Shown: in pieces, positions 39,266-50,354 of the stretch
How positions within the stretch are numbered: the stretch's first letter is position 1
Layout of the letters: each line of letters starts with the position of its first letter
DNA from: Streptomyces smaragdinus
GTDB taxonomy: Bacteria > Actinomycetota > Actinomycetes > Streptomycetales > Streptomycetaceae
Assembly (NCBI RefSeq): GCF_009604385.1
Contig: NZ_WEGJ01000003.1
Coordinates: forward strand, 483,200 to 547,199
Length of the DNA stretch: 64,000 nucleotides
Direction: 5' to 3'
Notes under the pieces: generated by a model
What the model saw: only the letters and a program-made list of their open reading frames with translations
Database searches by the model: none
Told to the model about the DNA's origin: nothing
Position numbers and translations under genes: made by a program

Positions 39266-40393
39266 TCAGCGGCCGTTGAAGGCGTCCTTCAGCCGCGAGA
39301 ACAGCCCCTGCTGGCCCGGCTGGAACTGGCCCTGCGGCCGCTCCTCGTCGCGCAGCTTCGCCAGCTGCCGCAGCAGCCGCTCCTGCTCGGCGTCGAGCTT
39401 CTGCGGGGTGACCACCTCGACGTGCACGATCAGATCGCCCCGGCCGCCGCCGCGCAGATGCGTCACACCGCGCTGGTGCATCGGGATCGACTGGCCGGAC
39501 TGGGTGCCGGGCCGGATGTCGACCTCCTCGCGGCCGTCGAGGGTGTCCAGATGGACCTTGGTGCCCAGCGCCGCCGCCGTCATCGGGATGGTCACCGTGC
39601 AGTGCAGGTCGTCGCCGCGGCGCTGGAACGTGCTGTGCGGCAGCTCGTGGATCTCCACGTACAGATCGCCCGCCGGACCGCCGCCCGGGCCGACCTCGCC
39701 CTCGCCGGCCAGCTGGATCCGGGTGCCGTTGTCGACGCCCGCGGGGATCTTCACCGTGAGATTGCGCCGGGAGCGCACGCGGCCGTCGCCGGCGCACTCG
39801 GGGCACGGGGTCGGCACGACCGTACCGAAGCCCTGGCACTGCGGGCACGGGCGCGAGGTCATGACCTGGCCCAGGAAGGACCGGGTGACCTGGGAGACCT
39901 CACCGCGGCCGCGGCACATGTCGCAGGTCTGCGCGCTGGTGCCGGGGGCGGCGCCCTCGCCGTTGCAGGTGTTGCAGACGACGGCCGTGTCGACCTGGAT
40001 GTCCTTGGTCGTCCCGAAGGCCGCCTCGGGCAGCTCGATGTCGAGCCGGATCATGGCGTCCTGGCCCCGGCGGGTACGCGAACGCGGACCGCGCTGCGAG
40101 GCCGTGCCGAAGAAGGCGTCCATGATGTCGGAGAAGTTGCCGAAGCCGCCGCCTCCGCCGAAGCCGCCGCCGCTCGCGGAGAGCGGATCGCCGCCCAGGT
40201 CGTAGACCTGCTTCTTCTCCGGGTCGGAGAGGACCTCGTAGGCGGCGTTGATCTCCTTGAACCGCTCCTGGGTCTTCGGGTCCGGATTCACGTCCGGGTG
40301 CAGCTCGCGCGCGAGCCTGCGGAAAGCCTTCTTGATCTCGTCCTGCGAGGCGTCGCGCCGCACTCCGAGGATCGCGTAGTAGTCCGTCGCCAC
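39266..40393 (-). CDS. dnaJ: Chaperone DnaJ
   Basis: A 375-residue type I DnaJ. The J domain holds the HPDV motif of KAFRRLARELHPDVNPD. A Gly/Phe-rich region follows (SASGGGFGGGGGFGNF), then four CxxCxGxG-type zinc repeats (CNTCNGEG, CDMCRGRG, CPQCQGFG, CPECAGDG), then the substrate-binding C-terminal domain. Its GTG start directly follows the hrcA TAA, so it is the second gene of the hrcA-dnaJ heat-shock operon. In Streptomyces this is the second dnaJ, separate from the dnaK operon. Confidence 0.96.
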   Translation of the reverse strand: MATDYYAILGVRRDASQDEIKKAFRRLARELHPDVNPDPKTQERFKEINAAYEVLSDPEKKQVYDLGGDPLSASGGGFGGGGGFGNFSDIMDAFFGTASQRGPRSRTRRGQDAMIRLDIELPEAAFGTTKDIQVDTAVVCNTCNGEGAAPGTSAQTCDMCRGRGEVSQVTRSFLGQVMTSRPCPQCQGFGTVVPTPCPECAGDGRVRSRRNLTVKIPAGVDNGTRIQLAGEGEVGPGGGPAGDLYVEIHELPHSTFQRRGDDLHCTVTIPMTAAALGTKVHLDTLDGREEVDIRPGTQSGQSIPMHQRGVTHLRGGGRGDLIVHVEVVTPQKLDAEQERLLRQLAKLRDEERPQGQFQPGQQGLFSRLKDAFNGR

Positions 40394-41410
40394 TTACGAC
40401 TCCGCCAGGATCTGTCCGACGTAACGTGCCACAGCGCGTACTGCTCCCATCGTTCCCGGGTAATCCATGCGGGTCGGTCCGACCACGCCGAGTTTGGCCA
40501 GTGCTTCGTCCCCGGCACCGTAGCCGACGGAGACGACGGACGCGGAGGTGAGTCCCTCGTGCGCGTTCTCGTGCCCGATTCGCACCATCATGTGGGCGTC
40601 CTGGGTCTCGCCGAGCAGCCGGAGCAGCACCACGTGCTCCTCCAGCGCCTCCAGTACGGGGCGGATGCTCAGCGGGAAGTCGTGGTCGAAGCGGGTGAGA
40701 TTGGCGGTCCCGCCGATCATCAGCCGCTCCTCGGTCTGCTCGACGAGTGTCTCCATCAGGGTGGCCAGCACCGTGGCGACCGTGCCGCGGTCCTCGGGCT
40801 CGAAGCCCTCGGGCAGGTCCTGGACGAGCTTGGGCACGTCCGCGAAGCGCCGCCCCACCACCCGGCTGTTGAGCCGGGCGCGCAGATCGGCCAGCGGCTG
40901 CTCGGCGAACGGCCCCGGACAGTCGACCATGCGCTGCTCGACCCGGCCGGTGTCCGTGATCAGGACGAGCATCACGCGGGCCGGGGCCAGCGACAGCAGC
41001 TCGACGTGCCGCACCGTGGAGCGGGTCAGCGACGGGTACTGCACCACCGCGACCTGCCGGGTGAGCTGCGCCAGCAGCCGCACCGTACGGCCGACCACGT
41101 CGTCGAGGTCGACGGCGCCGTCGAGGAAGTGGTGGATGGCCCGCCGCTCGGCGCCCGTGAGGGGCTTGACGTCGGCGAGCTTGTCGACGAACAGGCGGTA
41201 GCCCTTGTCCGTGGGGATCCGGCCGGCGCTCGTGTGGGGCTGGGCGATGTAGCCCTCGTCCTCCAGCGCCGCCATGTCGTTGCGCACGGTCGCCGGGGAC
41301 ACGCCCAGGCTGTGGCGCTCCGTGAGGGCCTTGGAACCCACCGGCTCCTCGGTGCCGACGTAGTCCTGGACGATGGCACGCAGCACCTCGAGTCTGCGTT
41401 CACTGAGCAT
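40394..41410 (-). CDS. hrcA: Heat-inducible repressor HrcA
   Basis: A 338-residue HrcA repressor. The N-terminal winged helix reads [29 protein letters not shown], then [35 protein letters not shown]. The GAF-like dimer domain fills the rest. It binds the CIRCE element located just upstream of its own gene and so represses its operon with dnaJ; GroE-type chaperonin normally keeps it active. The ATG is at 41410. Confidence 0.96.
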   Translation of the reverse strand: MLSERRLEVLRAIVQDYVGTEEPVGSKALTERHSLGVSPATVRNDMAALEDEGYIAQPHTSAGRIPTDKGYRLFVDKLADVKPLTGAERRAIHHFLDGAVDLDDVVGRTVRLLAQLTRQVAVVQYPSLTRSTVRHVELLSLAPARVMLVLITDTGRVEQRMVDCPGPFAEQPLADLRARLNSRVVGRRFADVPKLVQDLPEGFEPEDRGTVATVLATLMETLVEQTEERLMIGGTANLTRFDHDFPLSIRPVLEALEEHVVLLRLLGETQDAHMMVRIGHENAHEGLTSASVVSVGYGAGDEALAKLGVVGPTRMDYPGTMGAVRAVARYVGQILAES

Positions 41411-41449
41411 GCCCGACCACCTCCAGCCGTGGATCGAAGGTCACTCCCC

Positions 41450-41476
41450 CTGGCACTCTGCGTCCCCGAGTGCCAG
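41450..41476. promoter_or_regulatory. CIRCE element before hrcA
   Basis: CTGGCACTC and GAGTGCCAG form a perfect 9-base inverted repeat separated by exactly 9 bases, 40 bases upstream of the hrcA start. The general CIRCE sequence is TTAGCACTC-N9-GAGTGCTAA; here the two outer A/T positions of each arm are changed symmetrically (TA to TG plus T to C), preserving dyad symmetry. Confidence 0.9.
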
Positions 41477-41600
41477 CTTTCCCAGGCAAGTGTACGGCGG
41501 GTCACCAGGGGCCGAGCAAGCCCGAACCCCTGACCGCACACATCCGGCGATCGGCGGGAACACGACGGCGGCCCCGCCCGCCATGGCTTAGCGTCCCGCT

Positions 41601-42398
41601 ATGGGCACGAAAGCGGAATACCCGGCGGGCCGGGCGGCAACCGCGCACCGGTGGGAAGAACTCGCGCCGGGCGTGCTGCGGCGCAGGCTGCCCGGCTGGG
41701 ACGCCACCGTGGGCGTGATCACCGGCCCGGCCGGGGTGCTGCTCGTCGACACCGGCTCCAGCCTGCGCGAGGGCGCCGAGCTGCGGACGGAGGTACGGGA
41801 GCTCGTGGGGCGGCCCGTGACGCATATCGCACTCACCCACCCCCACTTCGACCACGTCTTCGGTACGGCGGCCTTCGCGGGGGCCGAGGTGTACGGGCCG
41901 CACGGAATCGAGACGGTCCTCACCCGGGACCGGGAGGAGCTCCGCGACGACGCCACGCGGCACGGGCTGCCCCGGGAGGAGGCGGCCGAGGCGGCGGACG
42001 TGCTGGTGGCGCCGCAGCGGCTGGTCGCCGGGGAGTGGACGGTGGACCTGGGCGGGGGGCGCGAGGTGCTGCTGGCGAATCTGGGGCCGGCGCACTCGGG
42101 GCACGACCTGGTGGTGCTGGTGCCGGGGACGGACCTCTCGGCTCACGGGAACCACTCCCCCAAGGGTACGAGCGGCCTCCGACAGCACGCTCCCGTCGTC
42201 TTCTGCGGCGACCTCGTCGAGGAGTCCGGCGTCCCCCAGGCCGGCCCCGACGCGCATCCGGCGCGCTGGCCGGGGGCGCTGGACAAGCTGCTGGAGCTGG
42301 CGGGCGACGACGCGCTGTACGTCCCGGGGCACGGGGCGGTGGTCGACGCGGCGTTCGTACGGCGGCAACGGGCCGAACTGGCGGCGGGTTTGGATTAG
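41601..42398 (+). CDS. Metallo-beta-lactamase-fold hydrolase
   Basis: A 265-residue MBL-fold protein close in layout to class B1 enzymes: GVLLVDTGSS, the metal motif LTHPHFDHVFGT, LGPAHSGHDLVVLVPG, VVFCGDLVEESG and the last ligand YVPGHGAVVD. There is no signal peptide, so a role in antibiotic resistance is unlikely. About 20 residues around TDLSAHGNHSPKGTSGLRQH interrupt the usual direct passage from VLVPG to VVFCGD and look like an insertion. A TAGCGT hexamer ends 6 bases before the ATG, suggesting a leaderless mRNA. Confidence 0.85.
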   Translation: MGTKAEYPAGRAATAHRWEELAPGVLRRRLPGWDATVGVITGPAGVLLVDTGSSLREGAELRTEVRELVGRPVTHIALTHPHFDHVFGTAAFAGAEVYGPHGIETVLTRDREELRDDATRHGLPREEAAEAADVLVAPQRLVAGEWTVDLGGGREVLLANLGPAHSGHDLVVLVPGTDLSAHGNHSPKGTSGLRQHAPVVFCGDLVEESGVPQAGPDAHPARWPGALDKLLELAGDDALYVPGHGAVVDAAFVRRQRAELAAGLD

Positions 42399-42407
42399 CC
42401 TGCGGGG

Positions 42408-43223
42408 ATGCGCTACGGCCCGATCGACCTGACTCCTCCGTGGAAGAAGTCCGGTCCCGCCCCCGAAGTCCCCGCCGACCCCGGCCTGGTGGCCGAGGAG
42501 GCGGTCACCGGCTTCTGCGGGGCCGTCATCCGTACGGAGAAGACCGCCGAGGGGCCGACCGTCACCCTGGAGGACCGCTTCGGCAGGCACCGGGTGTTCC
42601 CGCTGGCGCCGCGCGGCTTCCTGATCGACGGCGAGGTGGTCACCCTGGTCCGCCCGGCGGCCCCCGCCCCGGTGCGCCCGACCCGTACCGCCTCCGGCTC
42701 GGTGGCCGTCCCCGGGGCGCGGGCGCGGGTGGCGCGCGCCGGGCGCATCTACGTCGAGGGGCGCCACGACGCGGAGCTGGTGGAACGCGTCTGGGGCGAC
42801 GACCTGCGGATCGAGGGCGTGGTCGTGGAGTATCTGGAGGGCGTCGACGACCTCCCGGCGATCGTCGCGGACTTCGCCCCCGGCCCGGACGCGCGGCTGG
42901 GGGTCCTGGTGGACCATCTCGTACCGGGCTCGAAGGAGTCCCGGATCGCGGCCGCGGTGACCGGCGAGCACGCGCTGGTGGTGGGCCACCCGTACATCGA
43001 CGTCTGGGAGGCCGTGAAGCCCGCGTCCGTGGGCATCCCCGCCTGGCCCTCCGTGCCGCGCGGCCAGGACTGGAAGACGGGGGTGTGCCGGGCGCTGGGC
43101 TGGCCGGAAAACACCGGTGCGGCGTGGCGGCGGATCCTGGGCTCGGTGCACTCGTACCGGGATCTGGAACCGCCGCTGCTGGGCTGCGTGGAACACCTGA
43201 TCGACCACGTGACGGCCCCCTGA
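42408..43223 (+). CDS. DUF3097 family protein
   Basis: A 271-residue actinobacterial protein of the DUF3097 family. The N-terminal half includes PPWKKSGPAPEVPADPGLVAEE and the beta-rich FGRHRVFPLAPRGFLIDGEVV. The C-terminal half is Toprim-like: GRIYVEGRHDAELVERVWGDDLR, then LGVLVDHLVPGSKESRIAA with an acidic motif, then ALVVGHPYIDVWEA. A nucleic-acid transaction is possible but unproven. It starts 9 bases after the MBL gene stop; a TAGCCT hexamer overlapping that stop lies exactly 6 bases before the ATG, so it may also have its own leaderless transcript. Confidence 0.82.
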   Translation: MRYGPIDLTPPWKKSGPAPEVPADPGLVAEEAVTGFCGAVIRTEKTAEGPTVTLEDRFGRHRVFPLAPRGFLIDGEVVTLVRPAAPAPVRPTRTASGSVAVPGARARVARAGRIYVEGRHDAELVERVWGDDLRIEGVVVEYLEGVDDLPAIVADFAPGPDARLGVLVDHLVPGSKESRIAAAVTGEHALVVGHPYIDVWEAVKPASVGIPAWPSVPRGQDWKTGVCRALGWPENTGAAWRRILGSVHSYRDLEPPLLGCVEHLIDHVTAP

Positions 43224-43236
43224 CGGCGGGAAGCCC

Positions 43237-44448
43237 TCAGTCGACCAGATCCCGCACCACGGCGTCCGCCAGCAGCCGCCCCCGCAGGGTGAGCACCGCG
43301 CGCCCCTGCGCGTACGGGCCCGCCTCCAGCAGCCCCTCGTCCCGCGCCCGCCCGGCCGCCGCGGCGCCCGCGGGCGCGAGGAGGGACAGGGGGCACCCGG
43401 ACGACAGCCGCAGCTCCAGGAGGATGCGCTCCACCCGGCGGTCCTCGGCGGTCAGCAGCTCCCGCCCGGCGCCGGGGGTGCGCCCCGCGGCGAGGGCCTG
43501 CGCGTACGGCGCCGGATGCTTGACGTTCCACCAGCGGACCCCGCCGACGTGGCTGTGCGCCCCGGGTCCGGCGCCCCACCAGTCGGCGCCGGTCCAGTAC
43601 AGCTCGTTGTGCCGGCAGCGCGCCGCCTCCGAGGTCGCCCAGTTGGACACCTCGTACCAGCGGAAACCGGCCGCCGACAGCTGCTCCTCGGCGATCAGGT
43701 ACCGGTCGGCGTGCTCGTCGTCGTCGGTCATCGGGACCTCGCCGCGCCGGATCCGCCGCGTCAGCTGGGTGCCCTCCTCGACGATCAGGGCATACGCCGA
43801 GACGTGATCGGGCCCGGCGCCGACGGCCGCGTCCAGGGAGGCCCGCCAGTCGTCGTCGCTCTCGCCGGGGGTGCCGTAGATCAGGTCCAGATTGACGTGC
43901 TCGAACCCCGCCGCCCGCGCCTCGGCCACACAGGCCTCGGGGCGCCCGGGGGTATGGGTGCGGTCGAGCACCTTCAGCACGTGCTGCCGCGCGCTCTGCA
44001 TCCCGAAGGACACCCGGGTGAACCCCTGCTCCCGCAGCTCCCCCAGATAGGCGGGATCCACGGACTCGGGATTGGCCTCGGTGGTCACCTCGGCCCCGTC
44101 GGCCAGCCCGAACTCGTCCCGGATCGCCCCCAGCATCCGCCCGAGATCGGCGGCCGGCAGCAGGGTGGGCGTACCCCCGCCGACGAAGACGGTCTCGACC
44201 GGCCGCGGATCGTCCCGGAGCACCTTCCGGGCCAGCCGCACCTCGTCGACCAGCGCCGCGGCGTAGTCGTCACGCGACGTACCCCGGAGCTCACCGGCCG
44301 TATACGTATTGAAGTCGCAGTACCCGCACCGCGTCGCGCAGTACGGCACATGCACGTAAAACCCGAGCGGCCGCTGACCCCCCAGGGCCTCGGGGGGCAG
44401 CGCCCCGTCCGCGGGCACGGGAATTCCATCAGGCAGAGCAGCGGGCAT
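43237..44448 (-). CDS. hemW: Radical SAM heme chaperone HemW
   Basis: A 403-residue radical SAM protein (formerly called oxygen-independent coproporphyrinogen oxidase-like). The Fe4S4 motif is CATRCGYCDFN, a HemW-type CxxxCxxC followed by an aromatic-rich segment. FVGGGTPTLL, VTTEANPES and RVSFGMQSARQHVLKVLDRTH are the further SAM-fold motifs, and the C-terminal HemN domain contains RCRHNELYW. It inserts heme into respiratory enzymes rather than oxidising coproporphyrinogen. The start is ATG 44448 (MPAALPDGIPV); a GACAAT exactly 6 bases upstream may be a -10 for leaderless transcription. Converges with the DUF3097 gene. Confidence 0.93.
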   Translation of the reverse strand: MPAALPDGIPVPADGALPPEALGGQRPLGFYVHVPYCATRCGYCDFNTYTAGELRGTSRDDYAAALVDEVRLARKVLRDDPRPVETVFVGGGTPTLLPAADLGRMLGAIRDEFGLADGAEVTTEANPESVDPAYLGELREQGFTRVSFGMQSARQHVLKVLDRTHTPGRPEACVAEARAAGFEHVNLDLIYGTPGESDDDWRASLDAAVGAGPDHVSAYALIVEEGTQLTRRIRRGEVPMTDDDEHADRYLIAEEQLSAAGFRWYEVSNWATSEAARCRHNELYWTGADWWGAGPGAHSHVGGVRWWNVKHPAPYAQALAAGRTPGAGRELLTAEDRRVERILLELRLSSGCPLSLLAPAGAAAAGRARDEGLLEAGPYAQGRAVLTLRGRLLADAVVRDLVD

Positions 44449-44761
44449 GCCCCCATTGTCCCAGCCCAGCAAACATCCCCCGCACCACGCTCACCCCGGC
44501 CCCCGCCCAGCCCGTCCGGCGCTTGAGGACCGAGGGCGAAGCCCGAAGGCGCGTCAGCCGGCGCAAAGGCAACACGAAACCCCCGGCCACCCCGCCCGGG
44601 GAAACAGGCGTATGGGGTGAACCGGGGGCTCAAAAAACCGAGAGGTGCACTGCACCCGCGTGGCGAACGCAGGCCGCGTGCAGCGCGTGCTGCCGGGGAC
44701 GGAGCGGAGAGAGGGGCCGCTGCAACCCGCACCCGACGGGTCAAGCCAAGAGGTGAGGGGG
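44449..44761. other. hemW-rpsT gap with dispersed repeat
   Basis: These 313 bases hold no gene. At about 44508-44560 is a copy of a sequence common between Streptomyces genes (CAGCCCGTCCGGCGCTTGAG, then a GGGCGAAGCCCGAAGG hairpin-like tail). At 44580-44628 is the rpsT terminator. Between 44640 and 44760 I see only short GC-rich inverted pieces such as GAGGTGCACTGCACC. Confidence 0.6.
44580..44628 (-). terminator. rpsT terminator
   Basis: CCCCCGG-CCACCCC pairs with GGGGTG-AA-CCGGGGG around a 20-base loop, followed on the minus strand by TTTCGT. It lies downstream of rpsT and upstream of the hemW promoter. Confidence 0.6.
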
Positions 44762-45028
44762 TCAGCCCTGCAGGGTGGCCACGCGGTGCGCCAGCGCCGA
44801 CTTCTTGTTGGCGGCGGCGTTCTTGTGGATGACACCCTTGCTGACGGCCTTGTCGAGCTTGCGCGAAGCCTCGCGCTGCGCCGCGACGGCGGCCTCGAGG
44901 TTACCGGCCTCGACGGCCTCACGGGTCTTGCGGACGGCGGTGCGAAGCGAGGACTTGACGGCCTTGTTGCGCAGGCGCGCCTTCTCGTTCGTCTTGATCC
45001 GCTTCATCTGGGACTTGATGTTCGCCAC
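44762..45028 (-). CDS. rpsT: 30S ribosomal protein S20
   Basis: An 88-residue, very basic, all-helical protein binding 16S rRNA. Translation reads [27 protein letters not shown] and ends [19 protein letters not shown], as in other S20 proteins. It has a GTG start with AGAGG upstream; a longer in-frame extension upstream is not credible. It is divergent from lepA, the conserved arrangement in actinobacteria. A TAGCCT hexamer about 65 bases upstream on the minus strand is a possible -10. Confidence 0.96.
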   Translation of the reverse strand: MANIKSQMKRIKTNEKARLRNKAVKSSLRTAVRKTREAVEAGNLEAAVAAQREASRKLDKAVSKGVIHKNAAANKKSALAHRVATLQG

Positions 45029-45216
45029 GAATAAGCCTCTGCTGTTCGTTGATACCGAGCTGTGCCCATAACAGACACAGCAGCCCAGGCTACCAGCAGC
45101 CCGGACGGCGTCCCAAACCGCGCCGAGCCCCCCGCGCATGGGACCATAGTCGGGACACAGCGACGTAAGGGGGCTGTCAGCAGTCCCCCAGCCCCCAGAC
45201 ATCCGACAGGACCAAG

Positions 45217-47079
<1,863 letters not shown>

Positions 47080-47085
47080 CCGGAC

Positions 47086-47147
47086 ACCCCTGTATAGGGC
47101 GAATCGCCCCGGACGGCCGTCCGGGGCGATTCGCCGTATACAGGGGT
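47086..47147. terminator. 62-base palindromic terminator of lepA
   Basis: Two 31-base arms meet at 47116/47117 with no spacer (GGACGG|CCGTCC) and differ at a single position. The structure begins 6 bases after the lepA stop. It can serve lepA and the convergent small secreted-protein gene. Confidence 0.85.
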
Positions 47148-47210
47148 ACGGAAAAGCCGGCGGGCGGCGAGGGCCGAAGCCCTGCCGCCCGCCGGTCGCG
47201 CCGCACGAGG

Positions 47211-47531
47211 TCAGTTGTGCAGGCCGCCCGCGTTCAGAATGTCGTGGGCGGTGGCACCGATGCCGTACTGGGTGTCATCGTTGTTGCTCGCGATGGGCGA
47301 GTTGTTGAGGACCTCGACGTGCCAGCGGTCCAGGATGTGGTTGAAGTTGAAGTTGTCGTGAGCGTCATCCATGACGCTCGCGGCAGCCGCGACGCCCCCG
47401 ACGACATCGTTACCCACAACCGCGCTCGGGCCCGGGTCGGCGGCCGCGGCCGAGCCAGCGGACATACCGACCGCAGCGAGTCCGGCGGTGGAGATGATGG
47501 CGGCGCTGATGATCCGCTTGGCAGTAGCCAT
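47211..47531 (-). CDS. Small secreted protein, unknown
   Basis: A 106-residue exported protein. The signal peptide is MATAKRIISAAIISTAGLAA followed by VGMSAGSAAAA, cleaved probably after the AAA run before DPGPSAVV. The mature part, about 75 residues, has no cysteine and is rich in Asn, Asp and His: GNDVVGGVAAAASVMDDAHD, NFNFNHILDRWHVEVLNNS, NNDDTQYGIGATAHDILNAG. It is not a chaplin, rodlin or SapB relative that I recognise. The ATG at 47531 has AGGGA upstream; lower GC than its neighbours suggests either strong expression or recent arrival. Alone in its transcription unit, it converges with lepA. Confidence 0.75.
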   Translation of the reverse strand: MATAKRIISAAIISTAGLAAVGMSAGSAAAADPGPSAVVGNDVVGGVAAAASVMDDAHDNFNFNHILDRWHVEVLNNSPIASNNDDTQYGIGATAHDILNAGGLHN

Positions 47532-47745
47532 GGAAGCATCCCTTTCGTGATGTATGTGCACTTCCAAGAGAGATAAAGATCAGCCCTGCGAAAGGTTTCG
47601 GCTGCCGGATGGGCGTCACCCCGTTGGCCGATTACACCCTTTTGTCGTTTCGGTGCGACAACCATGGAAGATGCCCTGTGGACAAACCGCGAAGATGAGG
47701 GTCCGATTGCTCTACCGTCGAGGGCGGATGGCCGATTAATCTGCT

Positions 47746-47763
47746 GGTTACTCGTGAGTTACC
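47746..47763 (+). promoter_or_regulatory. Operator-like palindrome before acyl-CoA ligase
   Basis: GGTTACTCGTGAGTTACC is an 18-base palindrome with one mismatched pair, centred about 50 bases before the ligase start. TTACTC-type palindromes are typical of TetR-family fatty-acid regulators in actinobacteria, which fits the gene downstream; the regulator is not in this window. Confidence 0.6.
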
Positions 47764-47803
47764 TCAGCAACGCAGCTGTGCCTTCCCCCCGCCCGGAGGA
47801 CCC

Positions 47804-49702
<1,899 letters not shown>

Positions 49703-49751
49703 CGCACGCGGCCTGCGGGAGCGGGGTACGGCGGGTCCGTGCCCCGGTCCC

Positions 49752-50354
49752 TCAGGTCGTCCGGCCGTACCGGATCCGCAGATCGCGAACGGCCGACTCC
49801 AGCGCGGCGACCCGCTTCGACAGCTCCAGTACGTCGGTGAGGCTGCTGCACGCCAGATGGGACTCGACGGCGCCCAGCCGGTCGGCGAGCTCGCCGAGGC
49901 GGACCCGGCCGGCGTCGACGAGCTGCTGGAGCTGCTGGTTCTTGCGGTGCAGCTCCAGGAACACCGACACCTTCGCCCGCAGCACCCACGGGTCGAAGGG
50001 CTTCTGCAGGAAGTCCGCCGCCCCCGTCGCGTAGCCGCGGAAGGCGTTGCCCGAGCCGGCGTCGTTGCCGGTCAGGAAGATGATCGGGATGTCCTTGGTC
50101 TGGTCGAGGCGTTTGATGTTCGCCGCGGTCTCGAAGCCGTCCATCCCGGGCATCACGCAGTCGAGCAGGACGACGGCGAACTCCTGCCGCAGCAGGGCCT
50201 TCATCGCCTCCTCGCCGGAGCGGGCCCGCACCAGCGGCTCCCCGAGGGGGCCGAGGACCGCCTCGAGCGCCGTGAGGTTGTCCTCGATGTCGTCCACCAG
50301 CAGGATGCCGGCGGTGCGGGGCTCCGGGACGTACGTCACGTCGGTCCGGCTCAT
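49752..50354 (-). CDS. Response regulator without output domain (OsaB-like)
   Basis: A 200-residue protein: a receiver domain to about residue 135 with acidic residues in LLVDDIEDN, phospho-acceptor Asp65 in VVLLDCVMPG, the Thr of IFLTGND and Lys in LQKPFDPW. A coiled-coil region follows (FLELHRKNQQLQQLVDAG, LADRLGAVESHL, KRVAALESAVRDLR). There is no DNA-binding domain. Its ATG overlaps the stop of the hybrid kinase gene by 4 bases. This composition and pairing match OsaB of S. coelicolor, a regulator needed for osmoadaptation; whether this is the ortholog or a paralogue cannot be decided here. Confidence 0.85.
   Translation of the reverse strand: MSRTDVTYVPEPRTAGILLVDDIEDNLTALEAVLGPLGEPLVRARSGEEAMKALLRQEFAVVLLDCVMPGMDGFETAANIKRLDQTKDIPIIFLTGNDAGSGNAFRGYATGAADFLQKPFDPWVLRAKVSVFLELHRKNQQLQQLVDAGRVRLGELADRLGAVESHLACSSLTDVLELSKRVAALESAVRDLRIRYGRTT

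Noticed and set aside
41601..42398. Beta-lactam resistance gene
   Set aside because: The MBL fold is real, but there is no export signal and the family is generic.
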